DNA of 64,000 nt. Origin: Candidatus Poribacteria bacterium (GTDB lineage Bacteria; Poribacteria; WGA-4E; PCPOR2b). The DNA lies in assembly GCA_022822005.1 (NCBI GenBank), contig JAJECO010000079.1:62001-126000 (forward strand), read 5' to 3'. Below the pieces are notes generated by a model. That model ran no database searches and was not told the origin of the DNA. It was given only the letters and a program-made list of their open reading frames with translations. The position numbers were made by a program, and so were the translations under genes. Positions 1 to 9,824 of this stretch are shown in pieces (position 1 is the stretch's first letter; each line of letters begins with the position of its first letter).

Positions 1-2
1 GT

Positions 3-1409
3 GTGCTGACGGGTAATTTTATAGATGATTCCGGCGTTCGTCGTGGATTTTCAGGGGACATAATCGTTGAAGTGCCTGATGCAATAGCAACATACGCCGA
101 TTTTGTGAACTCACAAGGTCTTATCGTAGGCAGCTACATAGATGCTGACGGTTTATTTCACGCATACGCGCTCTCCTCCTCTGGTAGATTTATACTTCTT
201 GACTATCTTGAACCATCAACTCTGGAATACTTTTTTCTGCACGGCATTAGCGAGGGCGAGGGAAGGAGTGTATTTATAAGTGCCCGATCAAAATTTGTGG
301 ATGACATTCCACGCTCCTATGTCGGCTCATATCTGTACGGGCTACATGAATTGTGGTTTCCGGGTAGCGTTAGCACGGAGGGCTGGAACATCAATAAGGA
401 TGGCTCTGTCGTCGGGCACTATGACTCGGCGGATGGGCGGAGGCATGGGTTTATCGCGAAACTCGGCACTAAGGCGGAGAGCGACTATTTTGGCAACGCC
501 TACCATGTCACACTGGCTAAAGGTCTGAACATGATTTCTGTGCCATTGGCACCACCGACACCGCTGAACGCTAAGACACTTGCCGGTCTGACAGCGGCGA
601 CAACTGTCATCGCATTCGATGAGACCAATCAACAATTCGTTGGTTGGACACCAAGCGCACCGGACGACGGGTTTCCAATCGAAGGTGGGAAAGGCTATAT
701 TGTCAATGTCCCACAGGCTCGCCAATTTGCCTACGTCGGTTCCCAATGGACAAACCAAACGGAGAACGCTGCAGCGGCACCTCCTATATCCGTGGATACA
801 TTCCAAGAACAGGAAACGTGGGCGTTCGTTGTAAGCGGGCACTTGGAAGGGCAAGCTGCATTTGACGGCTACCAAGTCACAGTTCGTAACCTCAGAACAG
901 ATGGCGTGATAACTGCCTCAGTGCAAGGCGATTACTTCGCTGCGGCAACAGCTGACTTGGCGCGACGGAGCGTAGTCCAAGCTGGAGACGTAATTGAAGT
1001 ACGGGTTACCGGTCCGAGTGGAAACGTTGAATCAGACGCCTTCACTTCTATAGTAACACCTGAGGATTTGGCAAACGCGGTTCTGTCTATCAAGCTTGAT
1101 CGCATTGGCCAACCGAAGTTGACGCAGTTGTTGCAGAACTTCCCGAACCCGTTCAATCCCGAAACTTGGATTCCATACCAGCTTGAAAAAGCGGCTGATG
1201 TCACGCTCCATATTTATGATACCTCGGGTGGCATTGTCCGAACGCTGGATCTCGGTTTCAAGCAACAAGGGTTCTATATGACGCGTTCTACAGCAGCGTA
1301 TTGGGATGGACGTAACAATATCGGTGAGCAGGTTGCCTCTGGGGTTTACTTCTACAGTTTGAATACCCCTGACTTTTCGGGGACACGGAAGATGCTCATA
1401 TTAAAGTGA
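3..1409 (+). CDS. Secreted/surface protein with C-terminal FlgD-like/T9SS-like sorting domain (5' probably truncated by window edge)
   Basis: Open from window start; C-terminus LLQNFPNPFNPETWIPYQLEKAADVTLHIYDTSG...VASGVYFYSL...RKMLILK is a classic sorting/FlgD-Ig-like domain. Confidence 0.7.
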   Translation: MLTGNFIDDSGVRRGFSGDIIVEVPDAIATYADFVNSQGLIVGSYIDADGLFHAYALSSSGRFILLDYLEPSTLEYFFLHGISEGEGRSVFISARSKFVDDIPRSYVGSYLYGLHELWFPGSVSTEGWNINKDGSVVGHYDSADGRRHGFIAKLGTKAESDYFGNAYHVTLAKGLNMISVPLAPPTPLNAKTLAGLTAATTVIAFDETNQQFVGWTPSAPDDGFPIEGGKGYIVNVPQARQFAYVGSQWTNQTENAAAAPPISVDTFQEQETWAFVVSGHLEGQAAFDGYQVTVRNLRTDGVITASVQGDYFAAATADLARRSVVQAGDVIEVRVTGPSGNVESDAFTSIVTPEDLANAVLSIKLDRIGQPKLTQLLQNFPNPFNPETWIPYQLEKAADVTLHIYDTSGGIVRTLDLGFKQQGFYMTRSTAAYWDGRNNIGEQVASGVYFYSLNTPDFSGTRKMLILK

Positions 1410-1501
1410 GGGCAATCCGTATAGAACCGACAAGTGTCACAGTTGTGCCATCGGTATAATTGTGACACTCCGTTAAGCCCTAAAAAAGCGATTGAAACAT
1501 T

Positions 1502-2593
1502 ATGAGACTGGAAGATTACCGCAACCTGCTGGATCAGATTGATGATCAGATTTTAGCCCTCTTACAGCAACGGGCAACTATTGTCAAACGTGTTGGTGAA
1601 CTCAAATCGAGCACCGGTGTTGAACAGATTTATGCGCCACATCGAGAGCGGGAAATTCTCTCACGGTTGGAAACCCAAAACCGTGGGCAATTCCCCTCCG
1701 ACGCGCTACACAAGATTTATACCGAGATCATCTCCGCCTGCCGTGCGCTCGAAAGACCGTTATCCATCGCCTTCCTCGGTCCCGCTGGTAGTTTTGGTCA
1801 TACGGCGGGTTCACACTTCTTTGGTACGTCAGTGGAGTTTATCACGGTGACACCCCAACCCGACATTTTTACAGCGGTCGAATCCGGTCGAGCAGATTAC
1901 GGTGTTGTCGCAATTGAAAATTCCACACATGGCACGGTCCGTGATGTTTTGGAGATGTTCCAGTACACAAGCCTTCAAATTTGCGGGGAGTGCTTCTTGC
2001 CAATCAAGCAGCATCTCCTCTCAAAATCTCAGTTAGCAGAAATTAAAAAGATCTACTCCCACCCACAAGCGTTTGCCCAATGTCGTCAATGGCTTGGTCA
2101 AAATGTGTCAGGTGTCCATCAAATTGAGGTTTCCAGCACATCAGAGGCGGCGGAGTTGGCTTCCAGTGAACCAAATGCGGCGGCAATAGCGAGCGAACTC
2201 GCTGGCGATATTTATGGGCTATCTGTGATAGGTGAGTCAATTATGGACGGACCAAACAATACGACACGTTTCCTTGTTATTGGAAGCCACTCGGCGGCCC
2301 CAACTGGAAACGACCGAACATCCATCATTTTCTCTGTTAAGGATAAAATTGGCGCGTTGTGGGAAATACTGCAGGTATTGAAAAACTATGAGATTAATAT
2401 GAGTAAGATTGAGTCTCTACCCTCTCAGGCCAAAGCGTGGGAGTATGTTTTCTTTGTGGACTTGGATGGGCATGCGGAAGATGAAAATGCCCGAAAAGCA
2501 CTTACAGAAATTCAGGAGTTGTGCGTGATGATGAAAATTTTGGGGACTTATCCGATTGGGGAGCAGGGTGAGGAAGGATCTGGTAAATTCTAA
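1502..2593 (+). CDS. pheA: Bifunctional chorismate mutase/prephenate dehydratase
   Basis: N-terminal chorismate mutase (RNLLDQIDDQILALLQQRATIVKRVGELK), prephenate dehydratase (AFLGPAGSFGHTAG...VAIENSTHGTVRDVLEMF), C-terminal ACT domain (TSIIFSVKDKIGALWEIL). Confidence 0.95.
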   Translation: MRLEDYRNLLDQIDDQILALLQQRATIVKRVGELKSSTGVEQIYAPHREREILSRLETQNRGQFPSDALHKIYTEIISACRALERPLSIAFLGPAGSFGHTAGSHFFGTSVEFITVTPQPDIFTAVESGRADYGVVAIENSTHGTVRDVLEMFQYTSLQICGECFLPIKQHLLSKSQLAEIKKIYSHPQAFAQCRQWLGQNVSGVHQIEVSSTSEAAELASSEPNAAAIASELAGDIYGLSVIGESIMDGPNNTTRFLVIGSHSAAPTGNDRTSIIFSVKDKIGALWEILQVLKNYEINMSKIESLPSQAKAWEYVFFVDLDGHAEDENARKALTEIQELCVMMKILGTYPIGEQGEEGSGKF

Positions 2594-2600
2594 TTAACAC

Positions 2601-3668
2601 CTACATCCAGTAAATTAAGATTAAAATCAAGTTCACTAAGCTATGCGTGATTATGCAGGGGATTAGTGATTTCGTGCGAATGTAGAGCCACACAAGGGTA
2701 ACCCCCATGAGGAATATTGGAATCCCTCCCAAAACCGACGGCATGAAGGAACGGATGTAGCCGTGTAGTGCTGCAAAAAGGAGCGCGCTAAGGACAGTTC
2801 CTTTAGCCTGACCAAATCGACTGGCGAAACCGGTATATGCAATCCCCCGAAAGAGAATTTCCTCCCCCACCGGCATTAGAATTAACATCACAAAACCGAA
2901 GAGAATAACTGTGCTGTCCCCGAAGTTTTCTGGTATGCTGCTTGACCATTGCTGCTGCTCCCATTGGACCAAGTTCCCCAGTCCTTCGAGGGGACTGTGC
3001 TGACTGAACCAATCTATCCCCTGCATGAAACCTACAGCAGCGAAAGCCAAAGCGGGGGCGAGAAATAGAGGCAGTCCAAAATCGGCAGGGCTACCGCTAT
3101 ATCCCAATCCAATAGACCTTACAGTTCTGCGGTAGCGACCAGTTATGCAGAATAGAGACAGCCAAATCAACACATTTCCGACGATTAGCTTAATGCTCCA
3201 GAAGTGGGAAGTTGGAAGTGTGTATACAGCGTCTGCTTTTGTCAGCACCTCCAGTCCTTCTCCCATCAAGATAGCGATGTAACGCGCGATCTCTTGAAAT
3301 AGAAAGGTTATTAGAAAAATGACGACTGGATCTGACGGCTTGAGATAGCCGTGCAGCCTTGCCACTGTTTCTTCTGCTGTATAGAACTGATCGCAGCGCC
3401 CACACTTGCGTGACCATGCTCGGTTATCGCGCTGACATTTAGGGCATGTCCAGATGAGTTCGGGGATTCGATTCCAGAAGTAAATCGGGAAAAACGCCTG
3501 TGGAAGGAAAAAGGTGCCCAAAGCCCAAAACCTAGATCGATCTTGTAGTCTACTATCGTTGTATACCCAAAGGGCAAGTGCGCCGTTGATAGCCGTGCTC
3601 AAAAGCACTACGTAGACATTTTGCATTGGCAGATTCCGTGGCTCCACTGACGAAGATTTGGCGCGCAT
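2601..3668 (-). CDS. CPBP-family intramembrane metalloprotease with zinc-ribbon segment
   Basis: CPKCQRDNRAWSRKCGRCDQFY zinc-ribbon-like segment; EEILFRGIAYTGF and ALLFAALHGYI CPBP motifs; multiple hydrophobic segments. Start uncertain. Confidence 0.8.
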   Translation of the reverse strand: MRAKSSSVEPRNLPMQNVYVVLLSTAINGALALWVYNDSRLQDRSRFWALGTFFLPQAFFPIYFWNRIPELIWTCPKCQRDNRAWSRKCGRCDQFYTAEETVARLHGYLKPSDPVVIFLITFLFQEIARYIAILMGEGLEVLTKADAVYTLPTSHFWSIKLIVGNVLIWLSLFCITGRYRRTVRSIGLGYSGSPADFGLPLFLAPALAFAAVGFMQGIDWFSQHSPLEGLGNLVQWEQQQWSSSIPENFGDSTVILFGFVMLILMPVGEEILFRGIAYTGFASRFGQAKGTVLSALLFAALHGYIRSFMPSVLGGIPIFLMGVTLVWLYIRTKSLIPCIITHSLVNLILILIYWM

Positions 3669-3863
3669 GGTAACATATCCAAACGCATGTGTCAACGACC
3701 ATTTTTGATCTTCACATCGTTGCGACAGGTGTGCTATAATCAACTGAGTTGGTTCATCGGTTCATTAGTAGTCGGTCTATTGAACAGGAGAACCCGACAC
3801 ATTACGCTTCAAATAGGATTTCAATACATAACCACGCGGGTTTCCGGAGGATCGGAGGGAACA

Positions 3864-4817
3864 ATGGTTACTTTAGGTACTGGAGATTTTACATATCAAA
3901 CATCGGGGGAAGATTGGGGCAACATACCCGAAGATTGGACTTACAAAGAGGCTACTGCTGTCGCTGTAGATGCGGACGATAATGTTTATGTCTTTAATCG
4001 CGGGACACATCCGATGATTGTCTTCAATTCTGACGGTGATGTACTTCGGACATGGGGAGATGGCATATTCGCCAATCCACACGGCGTAACCATCGCTCCT
4101 GACGGTTCGGTCTATTGCGTTGATAACGGAGATCACACCGTTCGTCAGTTCACACCCGATGGGAAACTGTTGATGACGCTTGGCGAGCCTCATCGACCTG
4201 CATCTCCAATGAGTGGCGAACCTTTCAACCTTCCAACACACTTGGCAATCGATCCACATACCGGCGACCTGTATGTGGCTGATGGATATGCCAACGCACG
4301 GGTTCACAAATTTACGCCTGATGGCCGACATCTGTCCTCCTGGGGTGAGTCAGGGACGGGTGAGGGACAGTTCAACATTGTCCATAACATCACAACGGAT
4401 AAGGATGGCTGGGTGTACATTGCTGACCGCGAAAACCACCGGGTACAGGTATTTTCTCCCGATGGGAAGTACGAAACGCAGTGGTTGAACCTATCCAGGG
4501 CTGCCTGTATCTGTTTGGACACCAGTGACGAACCGCTCGTTTATGTCGGCGAGTATTTCGGTGGTATTGCGTCAAATGCAATGGGTACCTGTTTGGGACC
4601 CCGCGTCAGTATCATAGATACGAAGGGAAACATACTGGCACAACTGAGCGACCAATCTTATGGAGATGAACCCGGCCGGTTCTACTCACCGCATGGAATT
4701 GCTGTTGATTCTAAGGGTAGCATCTATGTCGCCGAAGTCTCTTGGAGCGACTATGGCAGTCAGATGGATCCGCCGAGAGAACTTCGTTCGCTCCAGAAGT
4801 TAGTTAAGCAGAGTTAA
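3864..4817 (+). CDS. NHL-repeat beta-propeller protein
   Basis: Repeated NHL units (GVTIAPDGSVYCVDNGDHTVRQFTPDGKLL; ADRENHRVQVFSPDGKY); start at 3864 after GGAGGGAACA. Confidence 0.85.
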   Translation: MVTLGTGDFTYQTSGEDWGNIPEDWTYKEATAVAVDADDNVYVFNRGTHPMIVFNSDGDVLRTWGDGIFANPHGVTIAPDGSVYCVDNGDHTVRQFTPDGKLLMTLGEPHRPASPMSGEPFNLPTHLAIDPHTGDLYVADGYANARVHKFTPDGRHLSSWGESGTGEGQFNIVHNITTDKDGWVYIADRENHRVQVFSPDGKYETQWLNLSRAACICLDTSDEPLVYVGEYFGGIASNAMGTCLGPRVSIIDTKGNILAQLSDQSYGDEPGRFYSPHGIAVDSKGSIYVAEVSWSDYGSQMDPPRELRSLQKLVKQS

Positions 4818-4949
4818 AAAACGTGAAACGTAATGCGTGAAACGTGAAAACCATTTGTCCATTTTAGCAAGTTCGGGCGGGGTTCCCGCGCTCCCGCGAT
4901 TTCTGTTGCACTATTCTTCAACATGAGTCAAGATTTATCTAATCTTGCT

Positions 4950-5345
4950 GACAAGCCCCCTTCCCTTTAGGGAGGGGATGTAGTCAGCCAAACGACTAAA
5001 AGTATGCTAAACAACTTTACTTCCAAAATATTGATTCAGTGACGGTTTGAGTCCAGGTGGACAAGCAGGCAGGGTAAAATCTTCCACCGTCAATTTTACT
5101 GGCAATGAGATTCCTGATTCATGACGTTTCAATCCCTTTTGGATTCACTATGCACGGGTAGCGGGCAGTCCGTCTACTGTCATTCTTTTGCGTTACTTGT
5201 GCGGGCTGGGCAGCCAAAAACGGGGCAGGGCATTGTCCCATGAAGGAGCGGATGTAAGTGGCGGGTCACCGTCCAATCCGTGTTGATTGCACAATTCAAC
5301 ATCTTGAACGGATGGGAATCCCCACCCTTCAGGGTGTGGGAGTAT
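4950..5345. mobile_element. Possible relic of IS200/IS605 (TnpB-type) element ends
   Basis: Two GC hairpins followed by related tails: CCCCTTCCCTTTAGGGAGGGGATGTAGTCA (~4964) and CCCCACCCTTCAGGGTGTGGGAGTATGTCA (~5315); no intact transposase ORF. Confidence 0.35.
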
Positions 5346-5490
5346 GTCAATCTATATGTTCCCGTTTTACCGGGAATGCGATGGTGTCCGTATATTTCTA
5401 TGTCTTCCGTTTTTGCTTGACCATCCTCTCTGCGGGTGATATGATTATGAAATGTTAGAATCTTTGAGTTAGATAGGAGGAAGTCCCTAT

Positions 5491-6102
5491 TTGGAGATGG
5501 CAAGACGCAAGCGCAGAAAACGGTATGCATCACCACCAAAGGTCGCTGGCTCTTCAACGGTGGATAAGGACTCTCATAACTGCGCCGCGGGCCCTTTCCG
5601 CATTCGGCTTTATAGCGATCCAGTACTGCGAGAAAAAGCGCTCCTCGTTCAGAATATTACGGATGTTGAAAGGAAACTTGCAGAGGATATGTTAGCCACG
5701 ATGTATGCTTCACCGATTGGGGTGGGGTTGGCGGCACCGCAGGTTGGGATTTTGAGCCGACTGATTGTAATTGATTTAGATCGAGATGCCCCGGAAGGAT
5801 CACCATTGGTTCTGTTTAATCCAACGATTCAGAGCTTAGCGGGTGAAGCCACTGAGGAGGAGGGGTGTTTGAGTTTCCCCGGTATTACGGCTGATGTCAA
5901 GCGGGCGGCGAGGGCAGTCGTGACGGCGCAAGATATTGATGGTGAACCGGTTCGGATCGAGGCGGAAGATTTACTTGCCCGCGCCCTACAGCATGAAATA
6001 GATCATCTTGATGGCGTCTTGTTTATCGATCACGTCAGCGGTCTGCGGCGGCAACTCCTTCGTGGAAAACTCAGAAAACTTCAACAGCATTCGGAACAAT
6101 AA
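5491..6102 (+). CDS. def: Peptide deformylase
   Basis: GVGLAAPQVG, EEGCLSFPG, LQHEIDHLDGVLFID motifs; TTG at 5491 or ATG at 5497 as start. Confidence 0.95.
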   Translation: MEMARRKRRKRYASPPKVAGSSTVDKDSHNCAAGPFRIRLYSDPVLREKALLVQNITDVERKLAEDMLATMYASPIGVGLAAPQVGILSRLIVIDLDRDAPEGSPLVLFNPTIQSLAGEATEEEGCLSFPGITADVKRAARAVVTAQDIDGEPVRIEAEDLLARALQHEIDHLDGVLFIDHVSGLRRQLLRGKLRKLQQHSEQ

Positions 6103-6122
6103 AAATCAGAGAGGTCAAACAG

Positions 6123-6974
6123 ATGTCGGAAGCAGAAAAATATCCAGATATTGATCAGAAACTGAATCAACTCGATAAACTATTAAAATCCTACGGAAAA
6201 GTCATCGTCGCGTTCTCTGGCGGAGTAGATAGCACCTTTCTGGCGGAAGCTGCAAAGCGAGCGTTGGGGGAAAACGCCCTTGCTGTGACAGCGGTTTCTG
6301 ACTCTTACCCGGAGCGCGAGATGAAGGCAGCACAGGACATCGCCAAGCAGATTCGCATCCGTTATGAAACGATCAATACCGACGAATTGGAAACTGAGGG
6401 ATATGCGAGCAACCCGACCAATCGCTGCTATTTCTGCAAGACCGAACTGTTTGAACAGATCCGTCCAATCGCGGAACAATATAAGATTGGCACTACTGTC
6501 TACGGGGCAATCCCTGACGATGTTGGCGATCACCGCCCCGGCATGGACGCCGCTAAACAGATGGGCATTCAGGCACCGCTCATCGATGTGAATCTGACCA
6601 AAGCGGAGATTCGTGAGGTTTCAAAGCATTGGGGGCTGCCGACGTGGGACAAACCCGCCTTTGCATGCCTCTCCTCCCGTTTTCCCTACGGTACACGGAT
6701 TACTCGCGAAAACCTACGTCTCGTTGATCAGGCGGAACAGTTTTTATTCGATTTAGGTGTTCGCCAATTCCGTGTACGCCATCATGATACGCTCGCTCGA
6801 ATTGAGGTCGATCCACAAGAGATTGAGTTCATCGCTGCCAAATCCATCCGCACCCAGATTAATGAGAAATTCAAATCGCTTGGGTATGAGCATGTCGCCC
6901 TCGATTTGCAAGGGTATAGATCTGGAAGTCTAAACGAAGGATTGCTGAGCCTTTCAAAATTGACTGCCCATTAG
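6123..6974 (+). CDS. larE: ATP-dependent sacrificial sulfur transferase LarE
   Basis: PP-loop VIVAFSGGVDSTFLAEAA; NRCYFCKTELF; ACLSSRFPYGTRIT typical of LarE. Confidence 0.9.
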   Translation: MSEAEKYPDIDQKLNQLDKLLKSYGKVIVAFSGGVDSTFLAEAAKRALGENALAVTAVSDSYPEREMKAAQDIAKQIRIRYETINTDELETEGYASNPTNRCYFCKTELFEQIRPIAEQYKIGTTVYGAIPDDVGDHRPGMDAAKQMGIQAPLIDVNLTKAEIREVSKHWGLPTWDKPAFACLSSRFPYGTRITRENLRLVDQAEQFLFDLGVRQFRVRHHDTLARIEVDPQEIEFIAAKSIRTQINEKFKSLGYEHVALDLQGYRSGSLNEGLLSLSKLTAH

Positions 6975-7208
6975 AGAGTGATGGTAGTCCACAACCTTTC
7001 ACTGTAAATCCACCGAAAATCTGCACACCGCAAAGATATGCTCCACCTCTCCATTTTGTTCAAAAGTTCGTTCATTAATGCCCCGATGAACCCATAGCGC
7101 GCTCTTGACTATGTTTTGAACCGATCCCTACACATAATATTGTATGATGGAGAAAGTTAGTGGAATTAAAAATGTCCTCGAAACAAAGGAACAAGAATCG
7201 TTAGAAAG

Positions 7209-8546
7209 ATGCAGCAGCCACAGATCCAACCCAATCAACAGACTAATCCCCTCATCGGTTCCGAATCCTTCAGCTGGAACAAATGGGACGCTTGTACCCA
7301 TTGCGGGCTCTGTTTACCGACCTGTCCGACTTACCGCGAATTAGGTCTGGAGACCGATTCACCGCGTGGAAGGCTTTATTTGATGGGGGCGGCATTCAGG
7401 GATAAGAGCCCGATGCCGCTCAATGACGACTGGGCAAAATATATCTATCGCTGTCTGGACTGCCGTGCGTGTGAAACGGCATGTCCCTCTGGCGTACATT
7501 TTGGCGAGGTTATCGAAGAAGCTCGTGCGATTTATGAACTGAACGCCGATCGTCCAACGGAGCAGCGGTTTTGGCGGCGTCTGGCTTTTAAGGAGCTTTT
7601 ACCTGATAAGGATCGCTTAGATCTCATCTTTGAACTGATGTGGTTGTACCAGCGCCTTGGGATTCGCTGGCTGGTGCAAAAACTTGGAATTCTCAAACTG
7701 ATGGGCAAATTGGGAGAGATGGAATCATTGCTGCCTGACATTCCGAATCCGTCCCTCAAGGACGGCATTCGGGAATTTACCCCCGCCAAAGGGGAGGCGA
7801 AGCATCGGGTTGGGTTTATCTCTGGGTGTGTGATGAATCAGGTGTTCACCGAAACCAATTTGGCGACGATTCGCGTCTTGACAGAAAACGGATGCGACGT
7901 CATTACCCCCACACAGCAGATGTGCTGCGGCGCGTTGCATGTCCACAACGGCGTTCGAGACACGGCATTGGAACTCGCTCGGAAAAATATCGATGTTTTT
8001 GAAGCTGAAGATGTGGAAGCGATCATCATTAATTCGGCGGGCTGCGGGGCAACCTTGAAAGAGTATGAAGCCTTGATGGAACACGATACTGTCTACTCCG
8101 AAAGGGCAAAAGTATTTAGCAGTAAAATGCGGGACATTAGCGAGTTTCTCGCGGAGATTGAAATGACACCACCGGCGGGAGAGATTAATCGGCGTGTGAC
8201 GTATGATGAACCGTGCCATCTCGTGCATGGGCAAAAGGTCCAATCTCAACCTCGCACCCTCCTCCAATCAATTCCGGGGTTGGAACTTATCGAGTTGACT
8301 GAATCGGAATGGTGCTGTGGTAGTGCCGGCATTTACAATATCACGCAGCCAGAGATGTCCCGTGAAATTCTGGAGCGCAAGATGAAGCACATCACCGAGA
8401 CAGACGCTGAAATCGTTGCGACAGGAAACCCGGGCTGTATTCTGCAGATCCAACTCGGCGTTAAAGAGAATAAATTGCCCATGAAGGTGATGCACCCGAT
8501 CGAACTGCTCGACCAGTCATATCGGGGGGTTGATCCACTCCGATAA
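7209..8546 (+). CDS. glcF: Glycolate oxidase iron-sulfur subunit-like (GlcF) / CCG-domain Fe-S protein
   Basis: Two 4Fe-4S motifs (CTHCGLCLPTCPTY; CLDCRACETACPSGV) plus two CCG-type domains (QMCCGALHVHNG; EWCCGSAGIYN). Confidence 0.85.
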   Translation: MQQPQIQPNQQTNPLIGSESFSWNKWDACTHCGLCLPTCPTYRELGLETDSPRGRLYLMGAAFRDKSPMPLNDDWAKYIYRCLDCRACETACPSGVHFGEVIEEARAIYELNADRPTEQRFWRRLAFKELLPDKDRLDLIFELMWLYQRLGIRWLVQKLGILKLMGKLGEMESLLPDIPNPSLKDGIREFTPAKGEAKHRVGFISGCVMNQVFTETNLATIRVLTENGCDVITPTQQMCCGALHVHNGVRDTALELARKNIDVFEAEDVEAIIINSAGCGATLKEYEALMEHDTVYSERAKVFSSKMRDISEFLAEIEMTPPAGEINRRVTYDEPCHLVHGQKVQSQPRTLLQSIPGLELIELTESEWCCGSAGIYNITQPEMSREILERKMKHITETDAEIVATGNPGCILQIQLGVKENKLPMKVMHPIELLDQSYRGVDPLR

Positions 8547-8600
8547 AACCGGACTTCAAAGCAACTTGGATAGACGCCGGCAAAGACATTCTGTATCTAA

Positions 8601-8658
8601 CAGGACTTACGCACTTCAGGGCGGGGCAAGATGCCCCGCCTACGGTTAGTTGCGTAAC
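8601..8658. repeat. Small palindromic intergenic element
   Basis: CAGGACTTACGCAC...GGGCGGGGCAAGATGCCCCGCC...GTTGCGTAACC: central hairpin flanked by inverted ACTTACGCA/TGCGTAAC. Confidence 0.5.
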
Positions 8659-8675
8659 CCCTATGGTTATTAATC

Positions 8676-9815
8676 ATGAAAATCACAGACATTCAGACTT
8701 TTATCGTTGGGAACCCGTGGAAAAACTGGGTGTTTATCAAACTCCACACCGATGATGGCGTTTACGGCGTTGGTGAAGCGACAAGCCACCGCAAAGCGAA
8801 AACGGCAGAGACCGCCGTCATTGAGATGCGCCGCTATTACCTCGGTCGCGATCCTTTCAACACGGAAGAAATTTACGAAGAACTTACAAAGGGGAGTGCT
8901 CCTTTTTATGTAAAAGCAGCGGTGGACATGGCGTGTTGGGACATCATCGGTAAAACAGTTCAGTTACCAGTTTATCAACTGATCGGTGGGGCGTATCGGA
9001 ATCGCATCCGCGCTTACGCTAATGGCTGGTATCAGGTAGATCGCATCCCTGAAGCGTTTGCTGAGAAAGCGAAAGCGGTTATCGAAAAAGGTTATACTGC
9101 CCTTAAATTCGATCCCTTTGGAAATGCTTACGGACGAATAGCCCCTAGCGAGCTTGACCTTTCGATCAATATCATTGCGGCGGTGCGGGAGGCAGTTGGA
9201 CCGGATGTAGAGTTACTCATTGAAGGACATGGCCGTTTTGATCCACTGCTCAGCGTCAAGATCGGGCGCAGGCTGGAGGCGTTTGATCCGGGCTGGTTTG
9301 AGGAGCCGGTGCGCTCGCCACAAATCGACGACCTCGCTTTCATTGCTTCTAAGCTGCCGTTTCCCATTGCGGCTGGCGAAGGGTTATCCGGCAAAGAAGC
9401 GTTTATGGAACTGCTGGATCGGAAGGCAGCGCAGGTGATACAGCCGGATCCCATCCCCGCCGGTGGCATCACGGAAATGAAGAAGATCTGCGCCATTGCA
9501 CAAGCCCATCATGTGTCCGTCGCCCCGCACAACGCACAAGGTCCCGTTTGTACCGCTGCTTGCCTCCATATCGATGCCTCGACGCCGAATGTTATGATCC
9601 AAGAGGTTTTTGAGGACTTTGCGACACCCTTCGCCGAAAAGATTGTTGATTATCCCATAGAGATCAAAGATGGCGACGTCATCATTCCGGACCGCCCCGG
9701 TTTGGGGATAGATCTCAACGAAGCGGAGATGGCAAAATACCCCTACGACGAATCATACTTCTTGGATATGTACGGAGAAGGTGGCTGGGAGAAGCGGAAT
9801 TTGGGTAACGCATAA
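8676..9815 (+). CDS. Mandelate racemase/muconate lactonizing enzyme family (enolase superfamily)
   Basis: MKITDIQTFIVG...DDGVYGVGEATSH; KFDPFGN; IEGHGRFD; EEPVRSP; enolase-superfamily layout. Confidence 0.9.
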   Translation: MKITDIQTFIVGNPWKNWVFIKLHTDDGVYGVGEATSHRKAKTAETAVIEMRRYYLGRDPFNTEEIYEELTKGSAPFYVKAAVDMACWDIIGKTVQLPVYQLIGGAYRNRIRAYANGWYQVDRIPEAFAEKAKAVIEKGYTALKFDPFGNAYGRIAPSELDLSINIIAAVREAVGPDVELLIEGHGRFDPLLSVKIGRRLEAFDPGWFEEPVRSPQIDDLAFIASKLPFPIAAGEGLSGKEAFMELLDRKAAQVIQPDPIPAGGITEMKKICAIAQAHHVSVAPHNAQGPVCTAACLHIDASTPNVMIQEVFEDFATPFAEKIVDYPIEIKDGDVIIPDRPGLGIDLNEAEMAKYPYDESYFLDMYGEGGWEKRNLGNA

Positions 9816-9824
9816 CAGGAGACA

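Noticed and set aside
342-875. 177-aa minus-strand ORF
   Set aside because: Lies antisense to the sorting-domain protein at 3-1409 and shows no domain
5180-5557. 125-aa minus-strand ORF
   Set aside because: Overlaps the probable IS605-type relic and the def start; no protein family recognised
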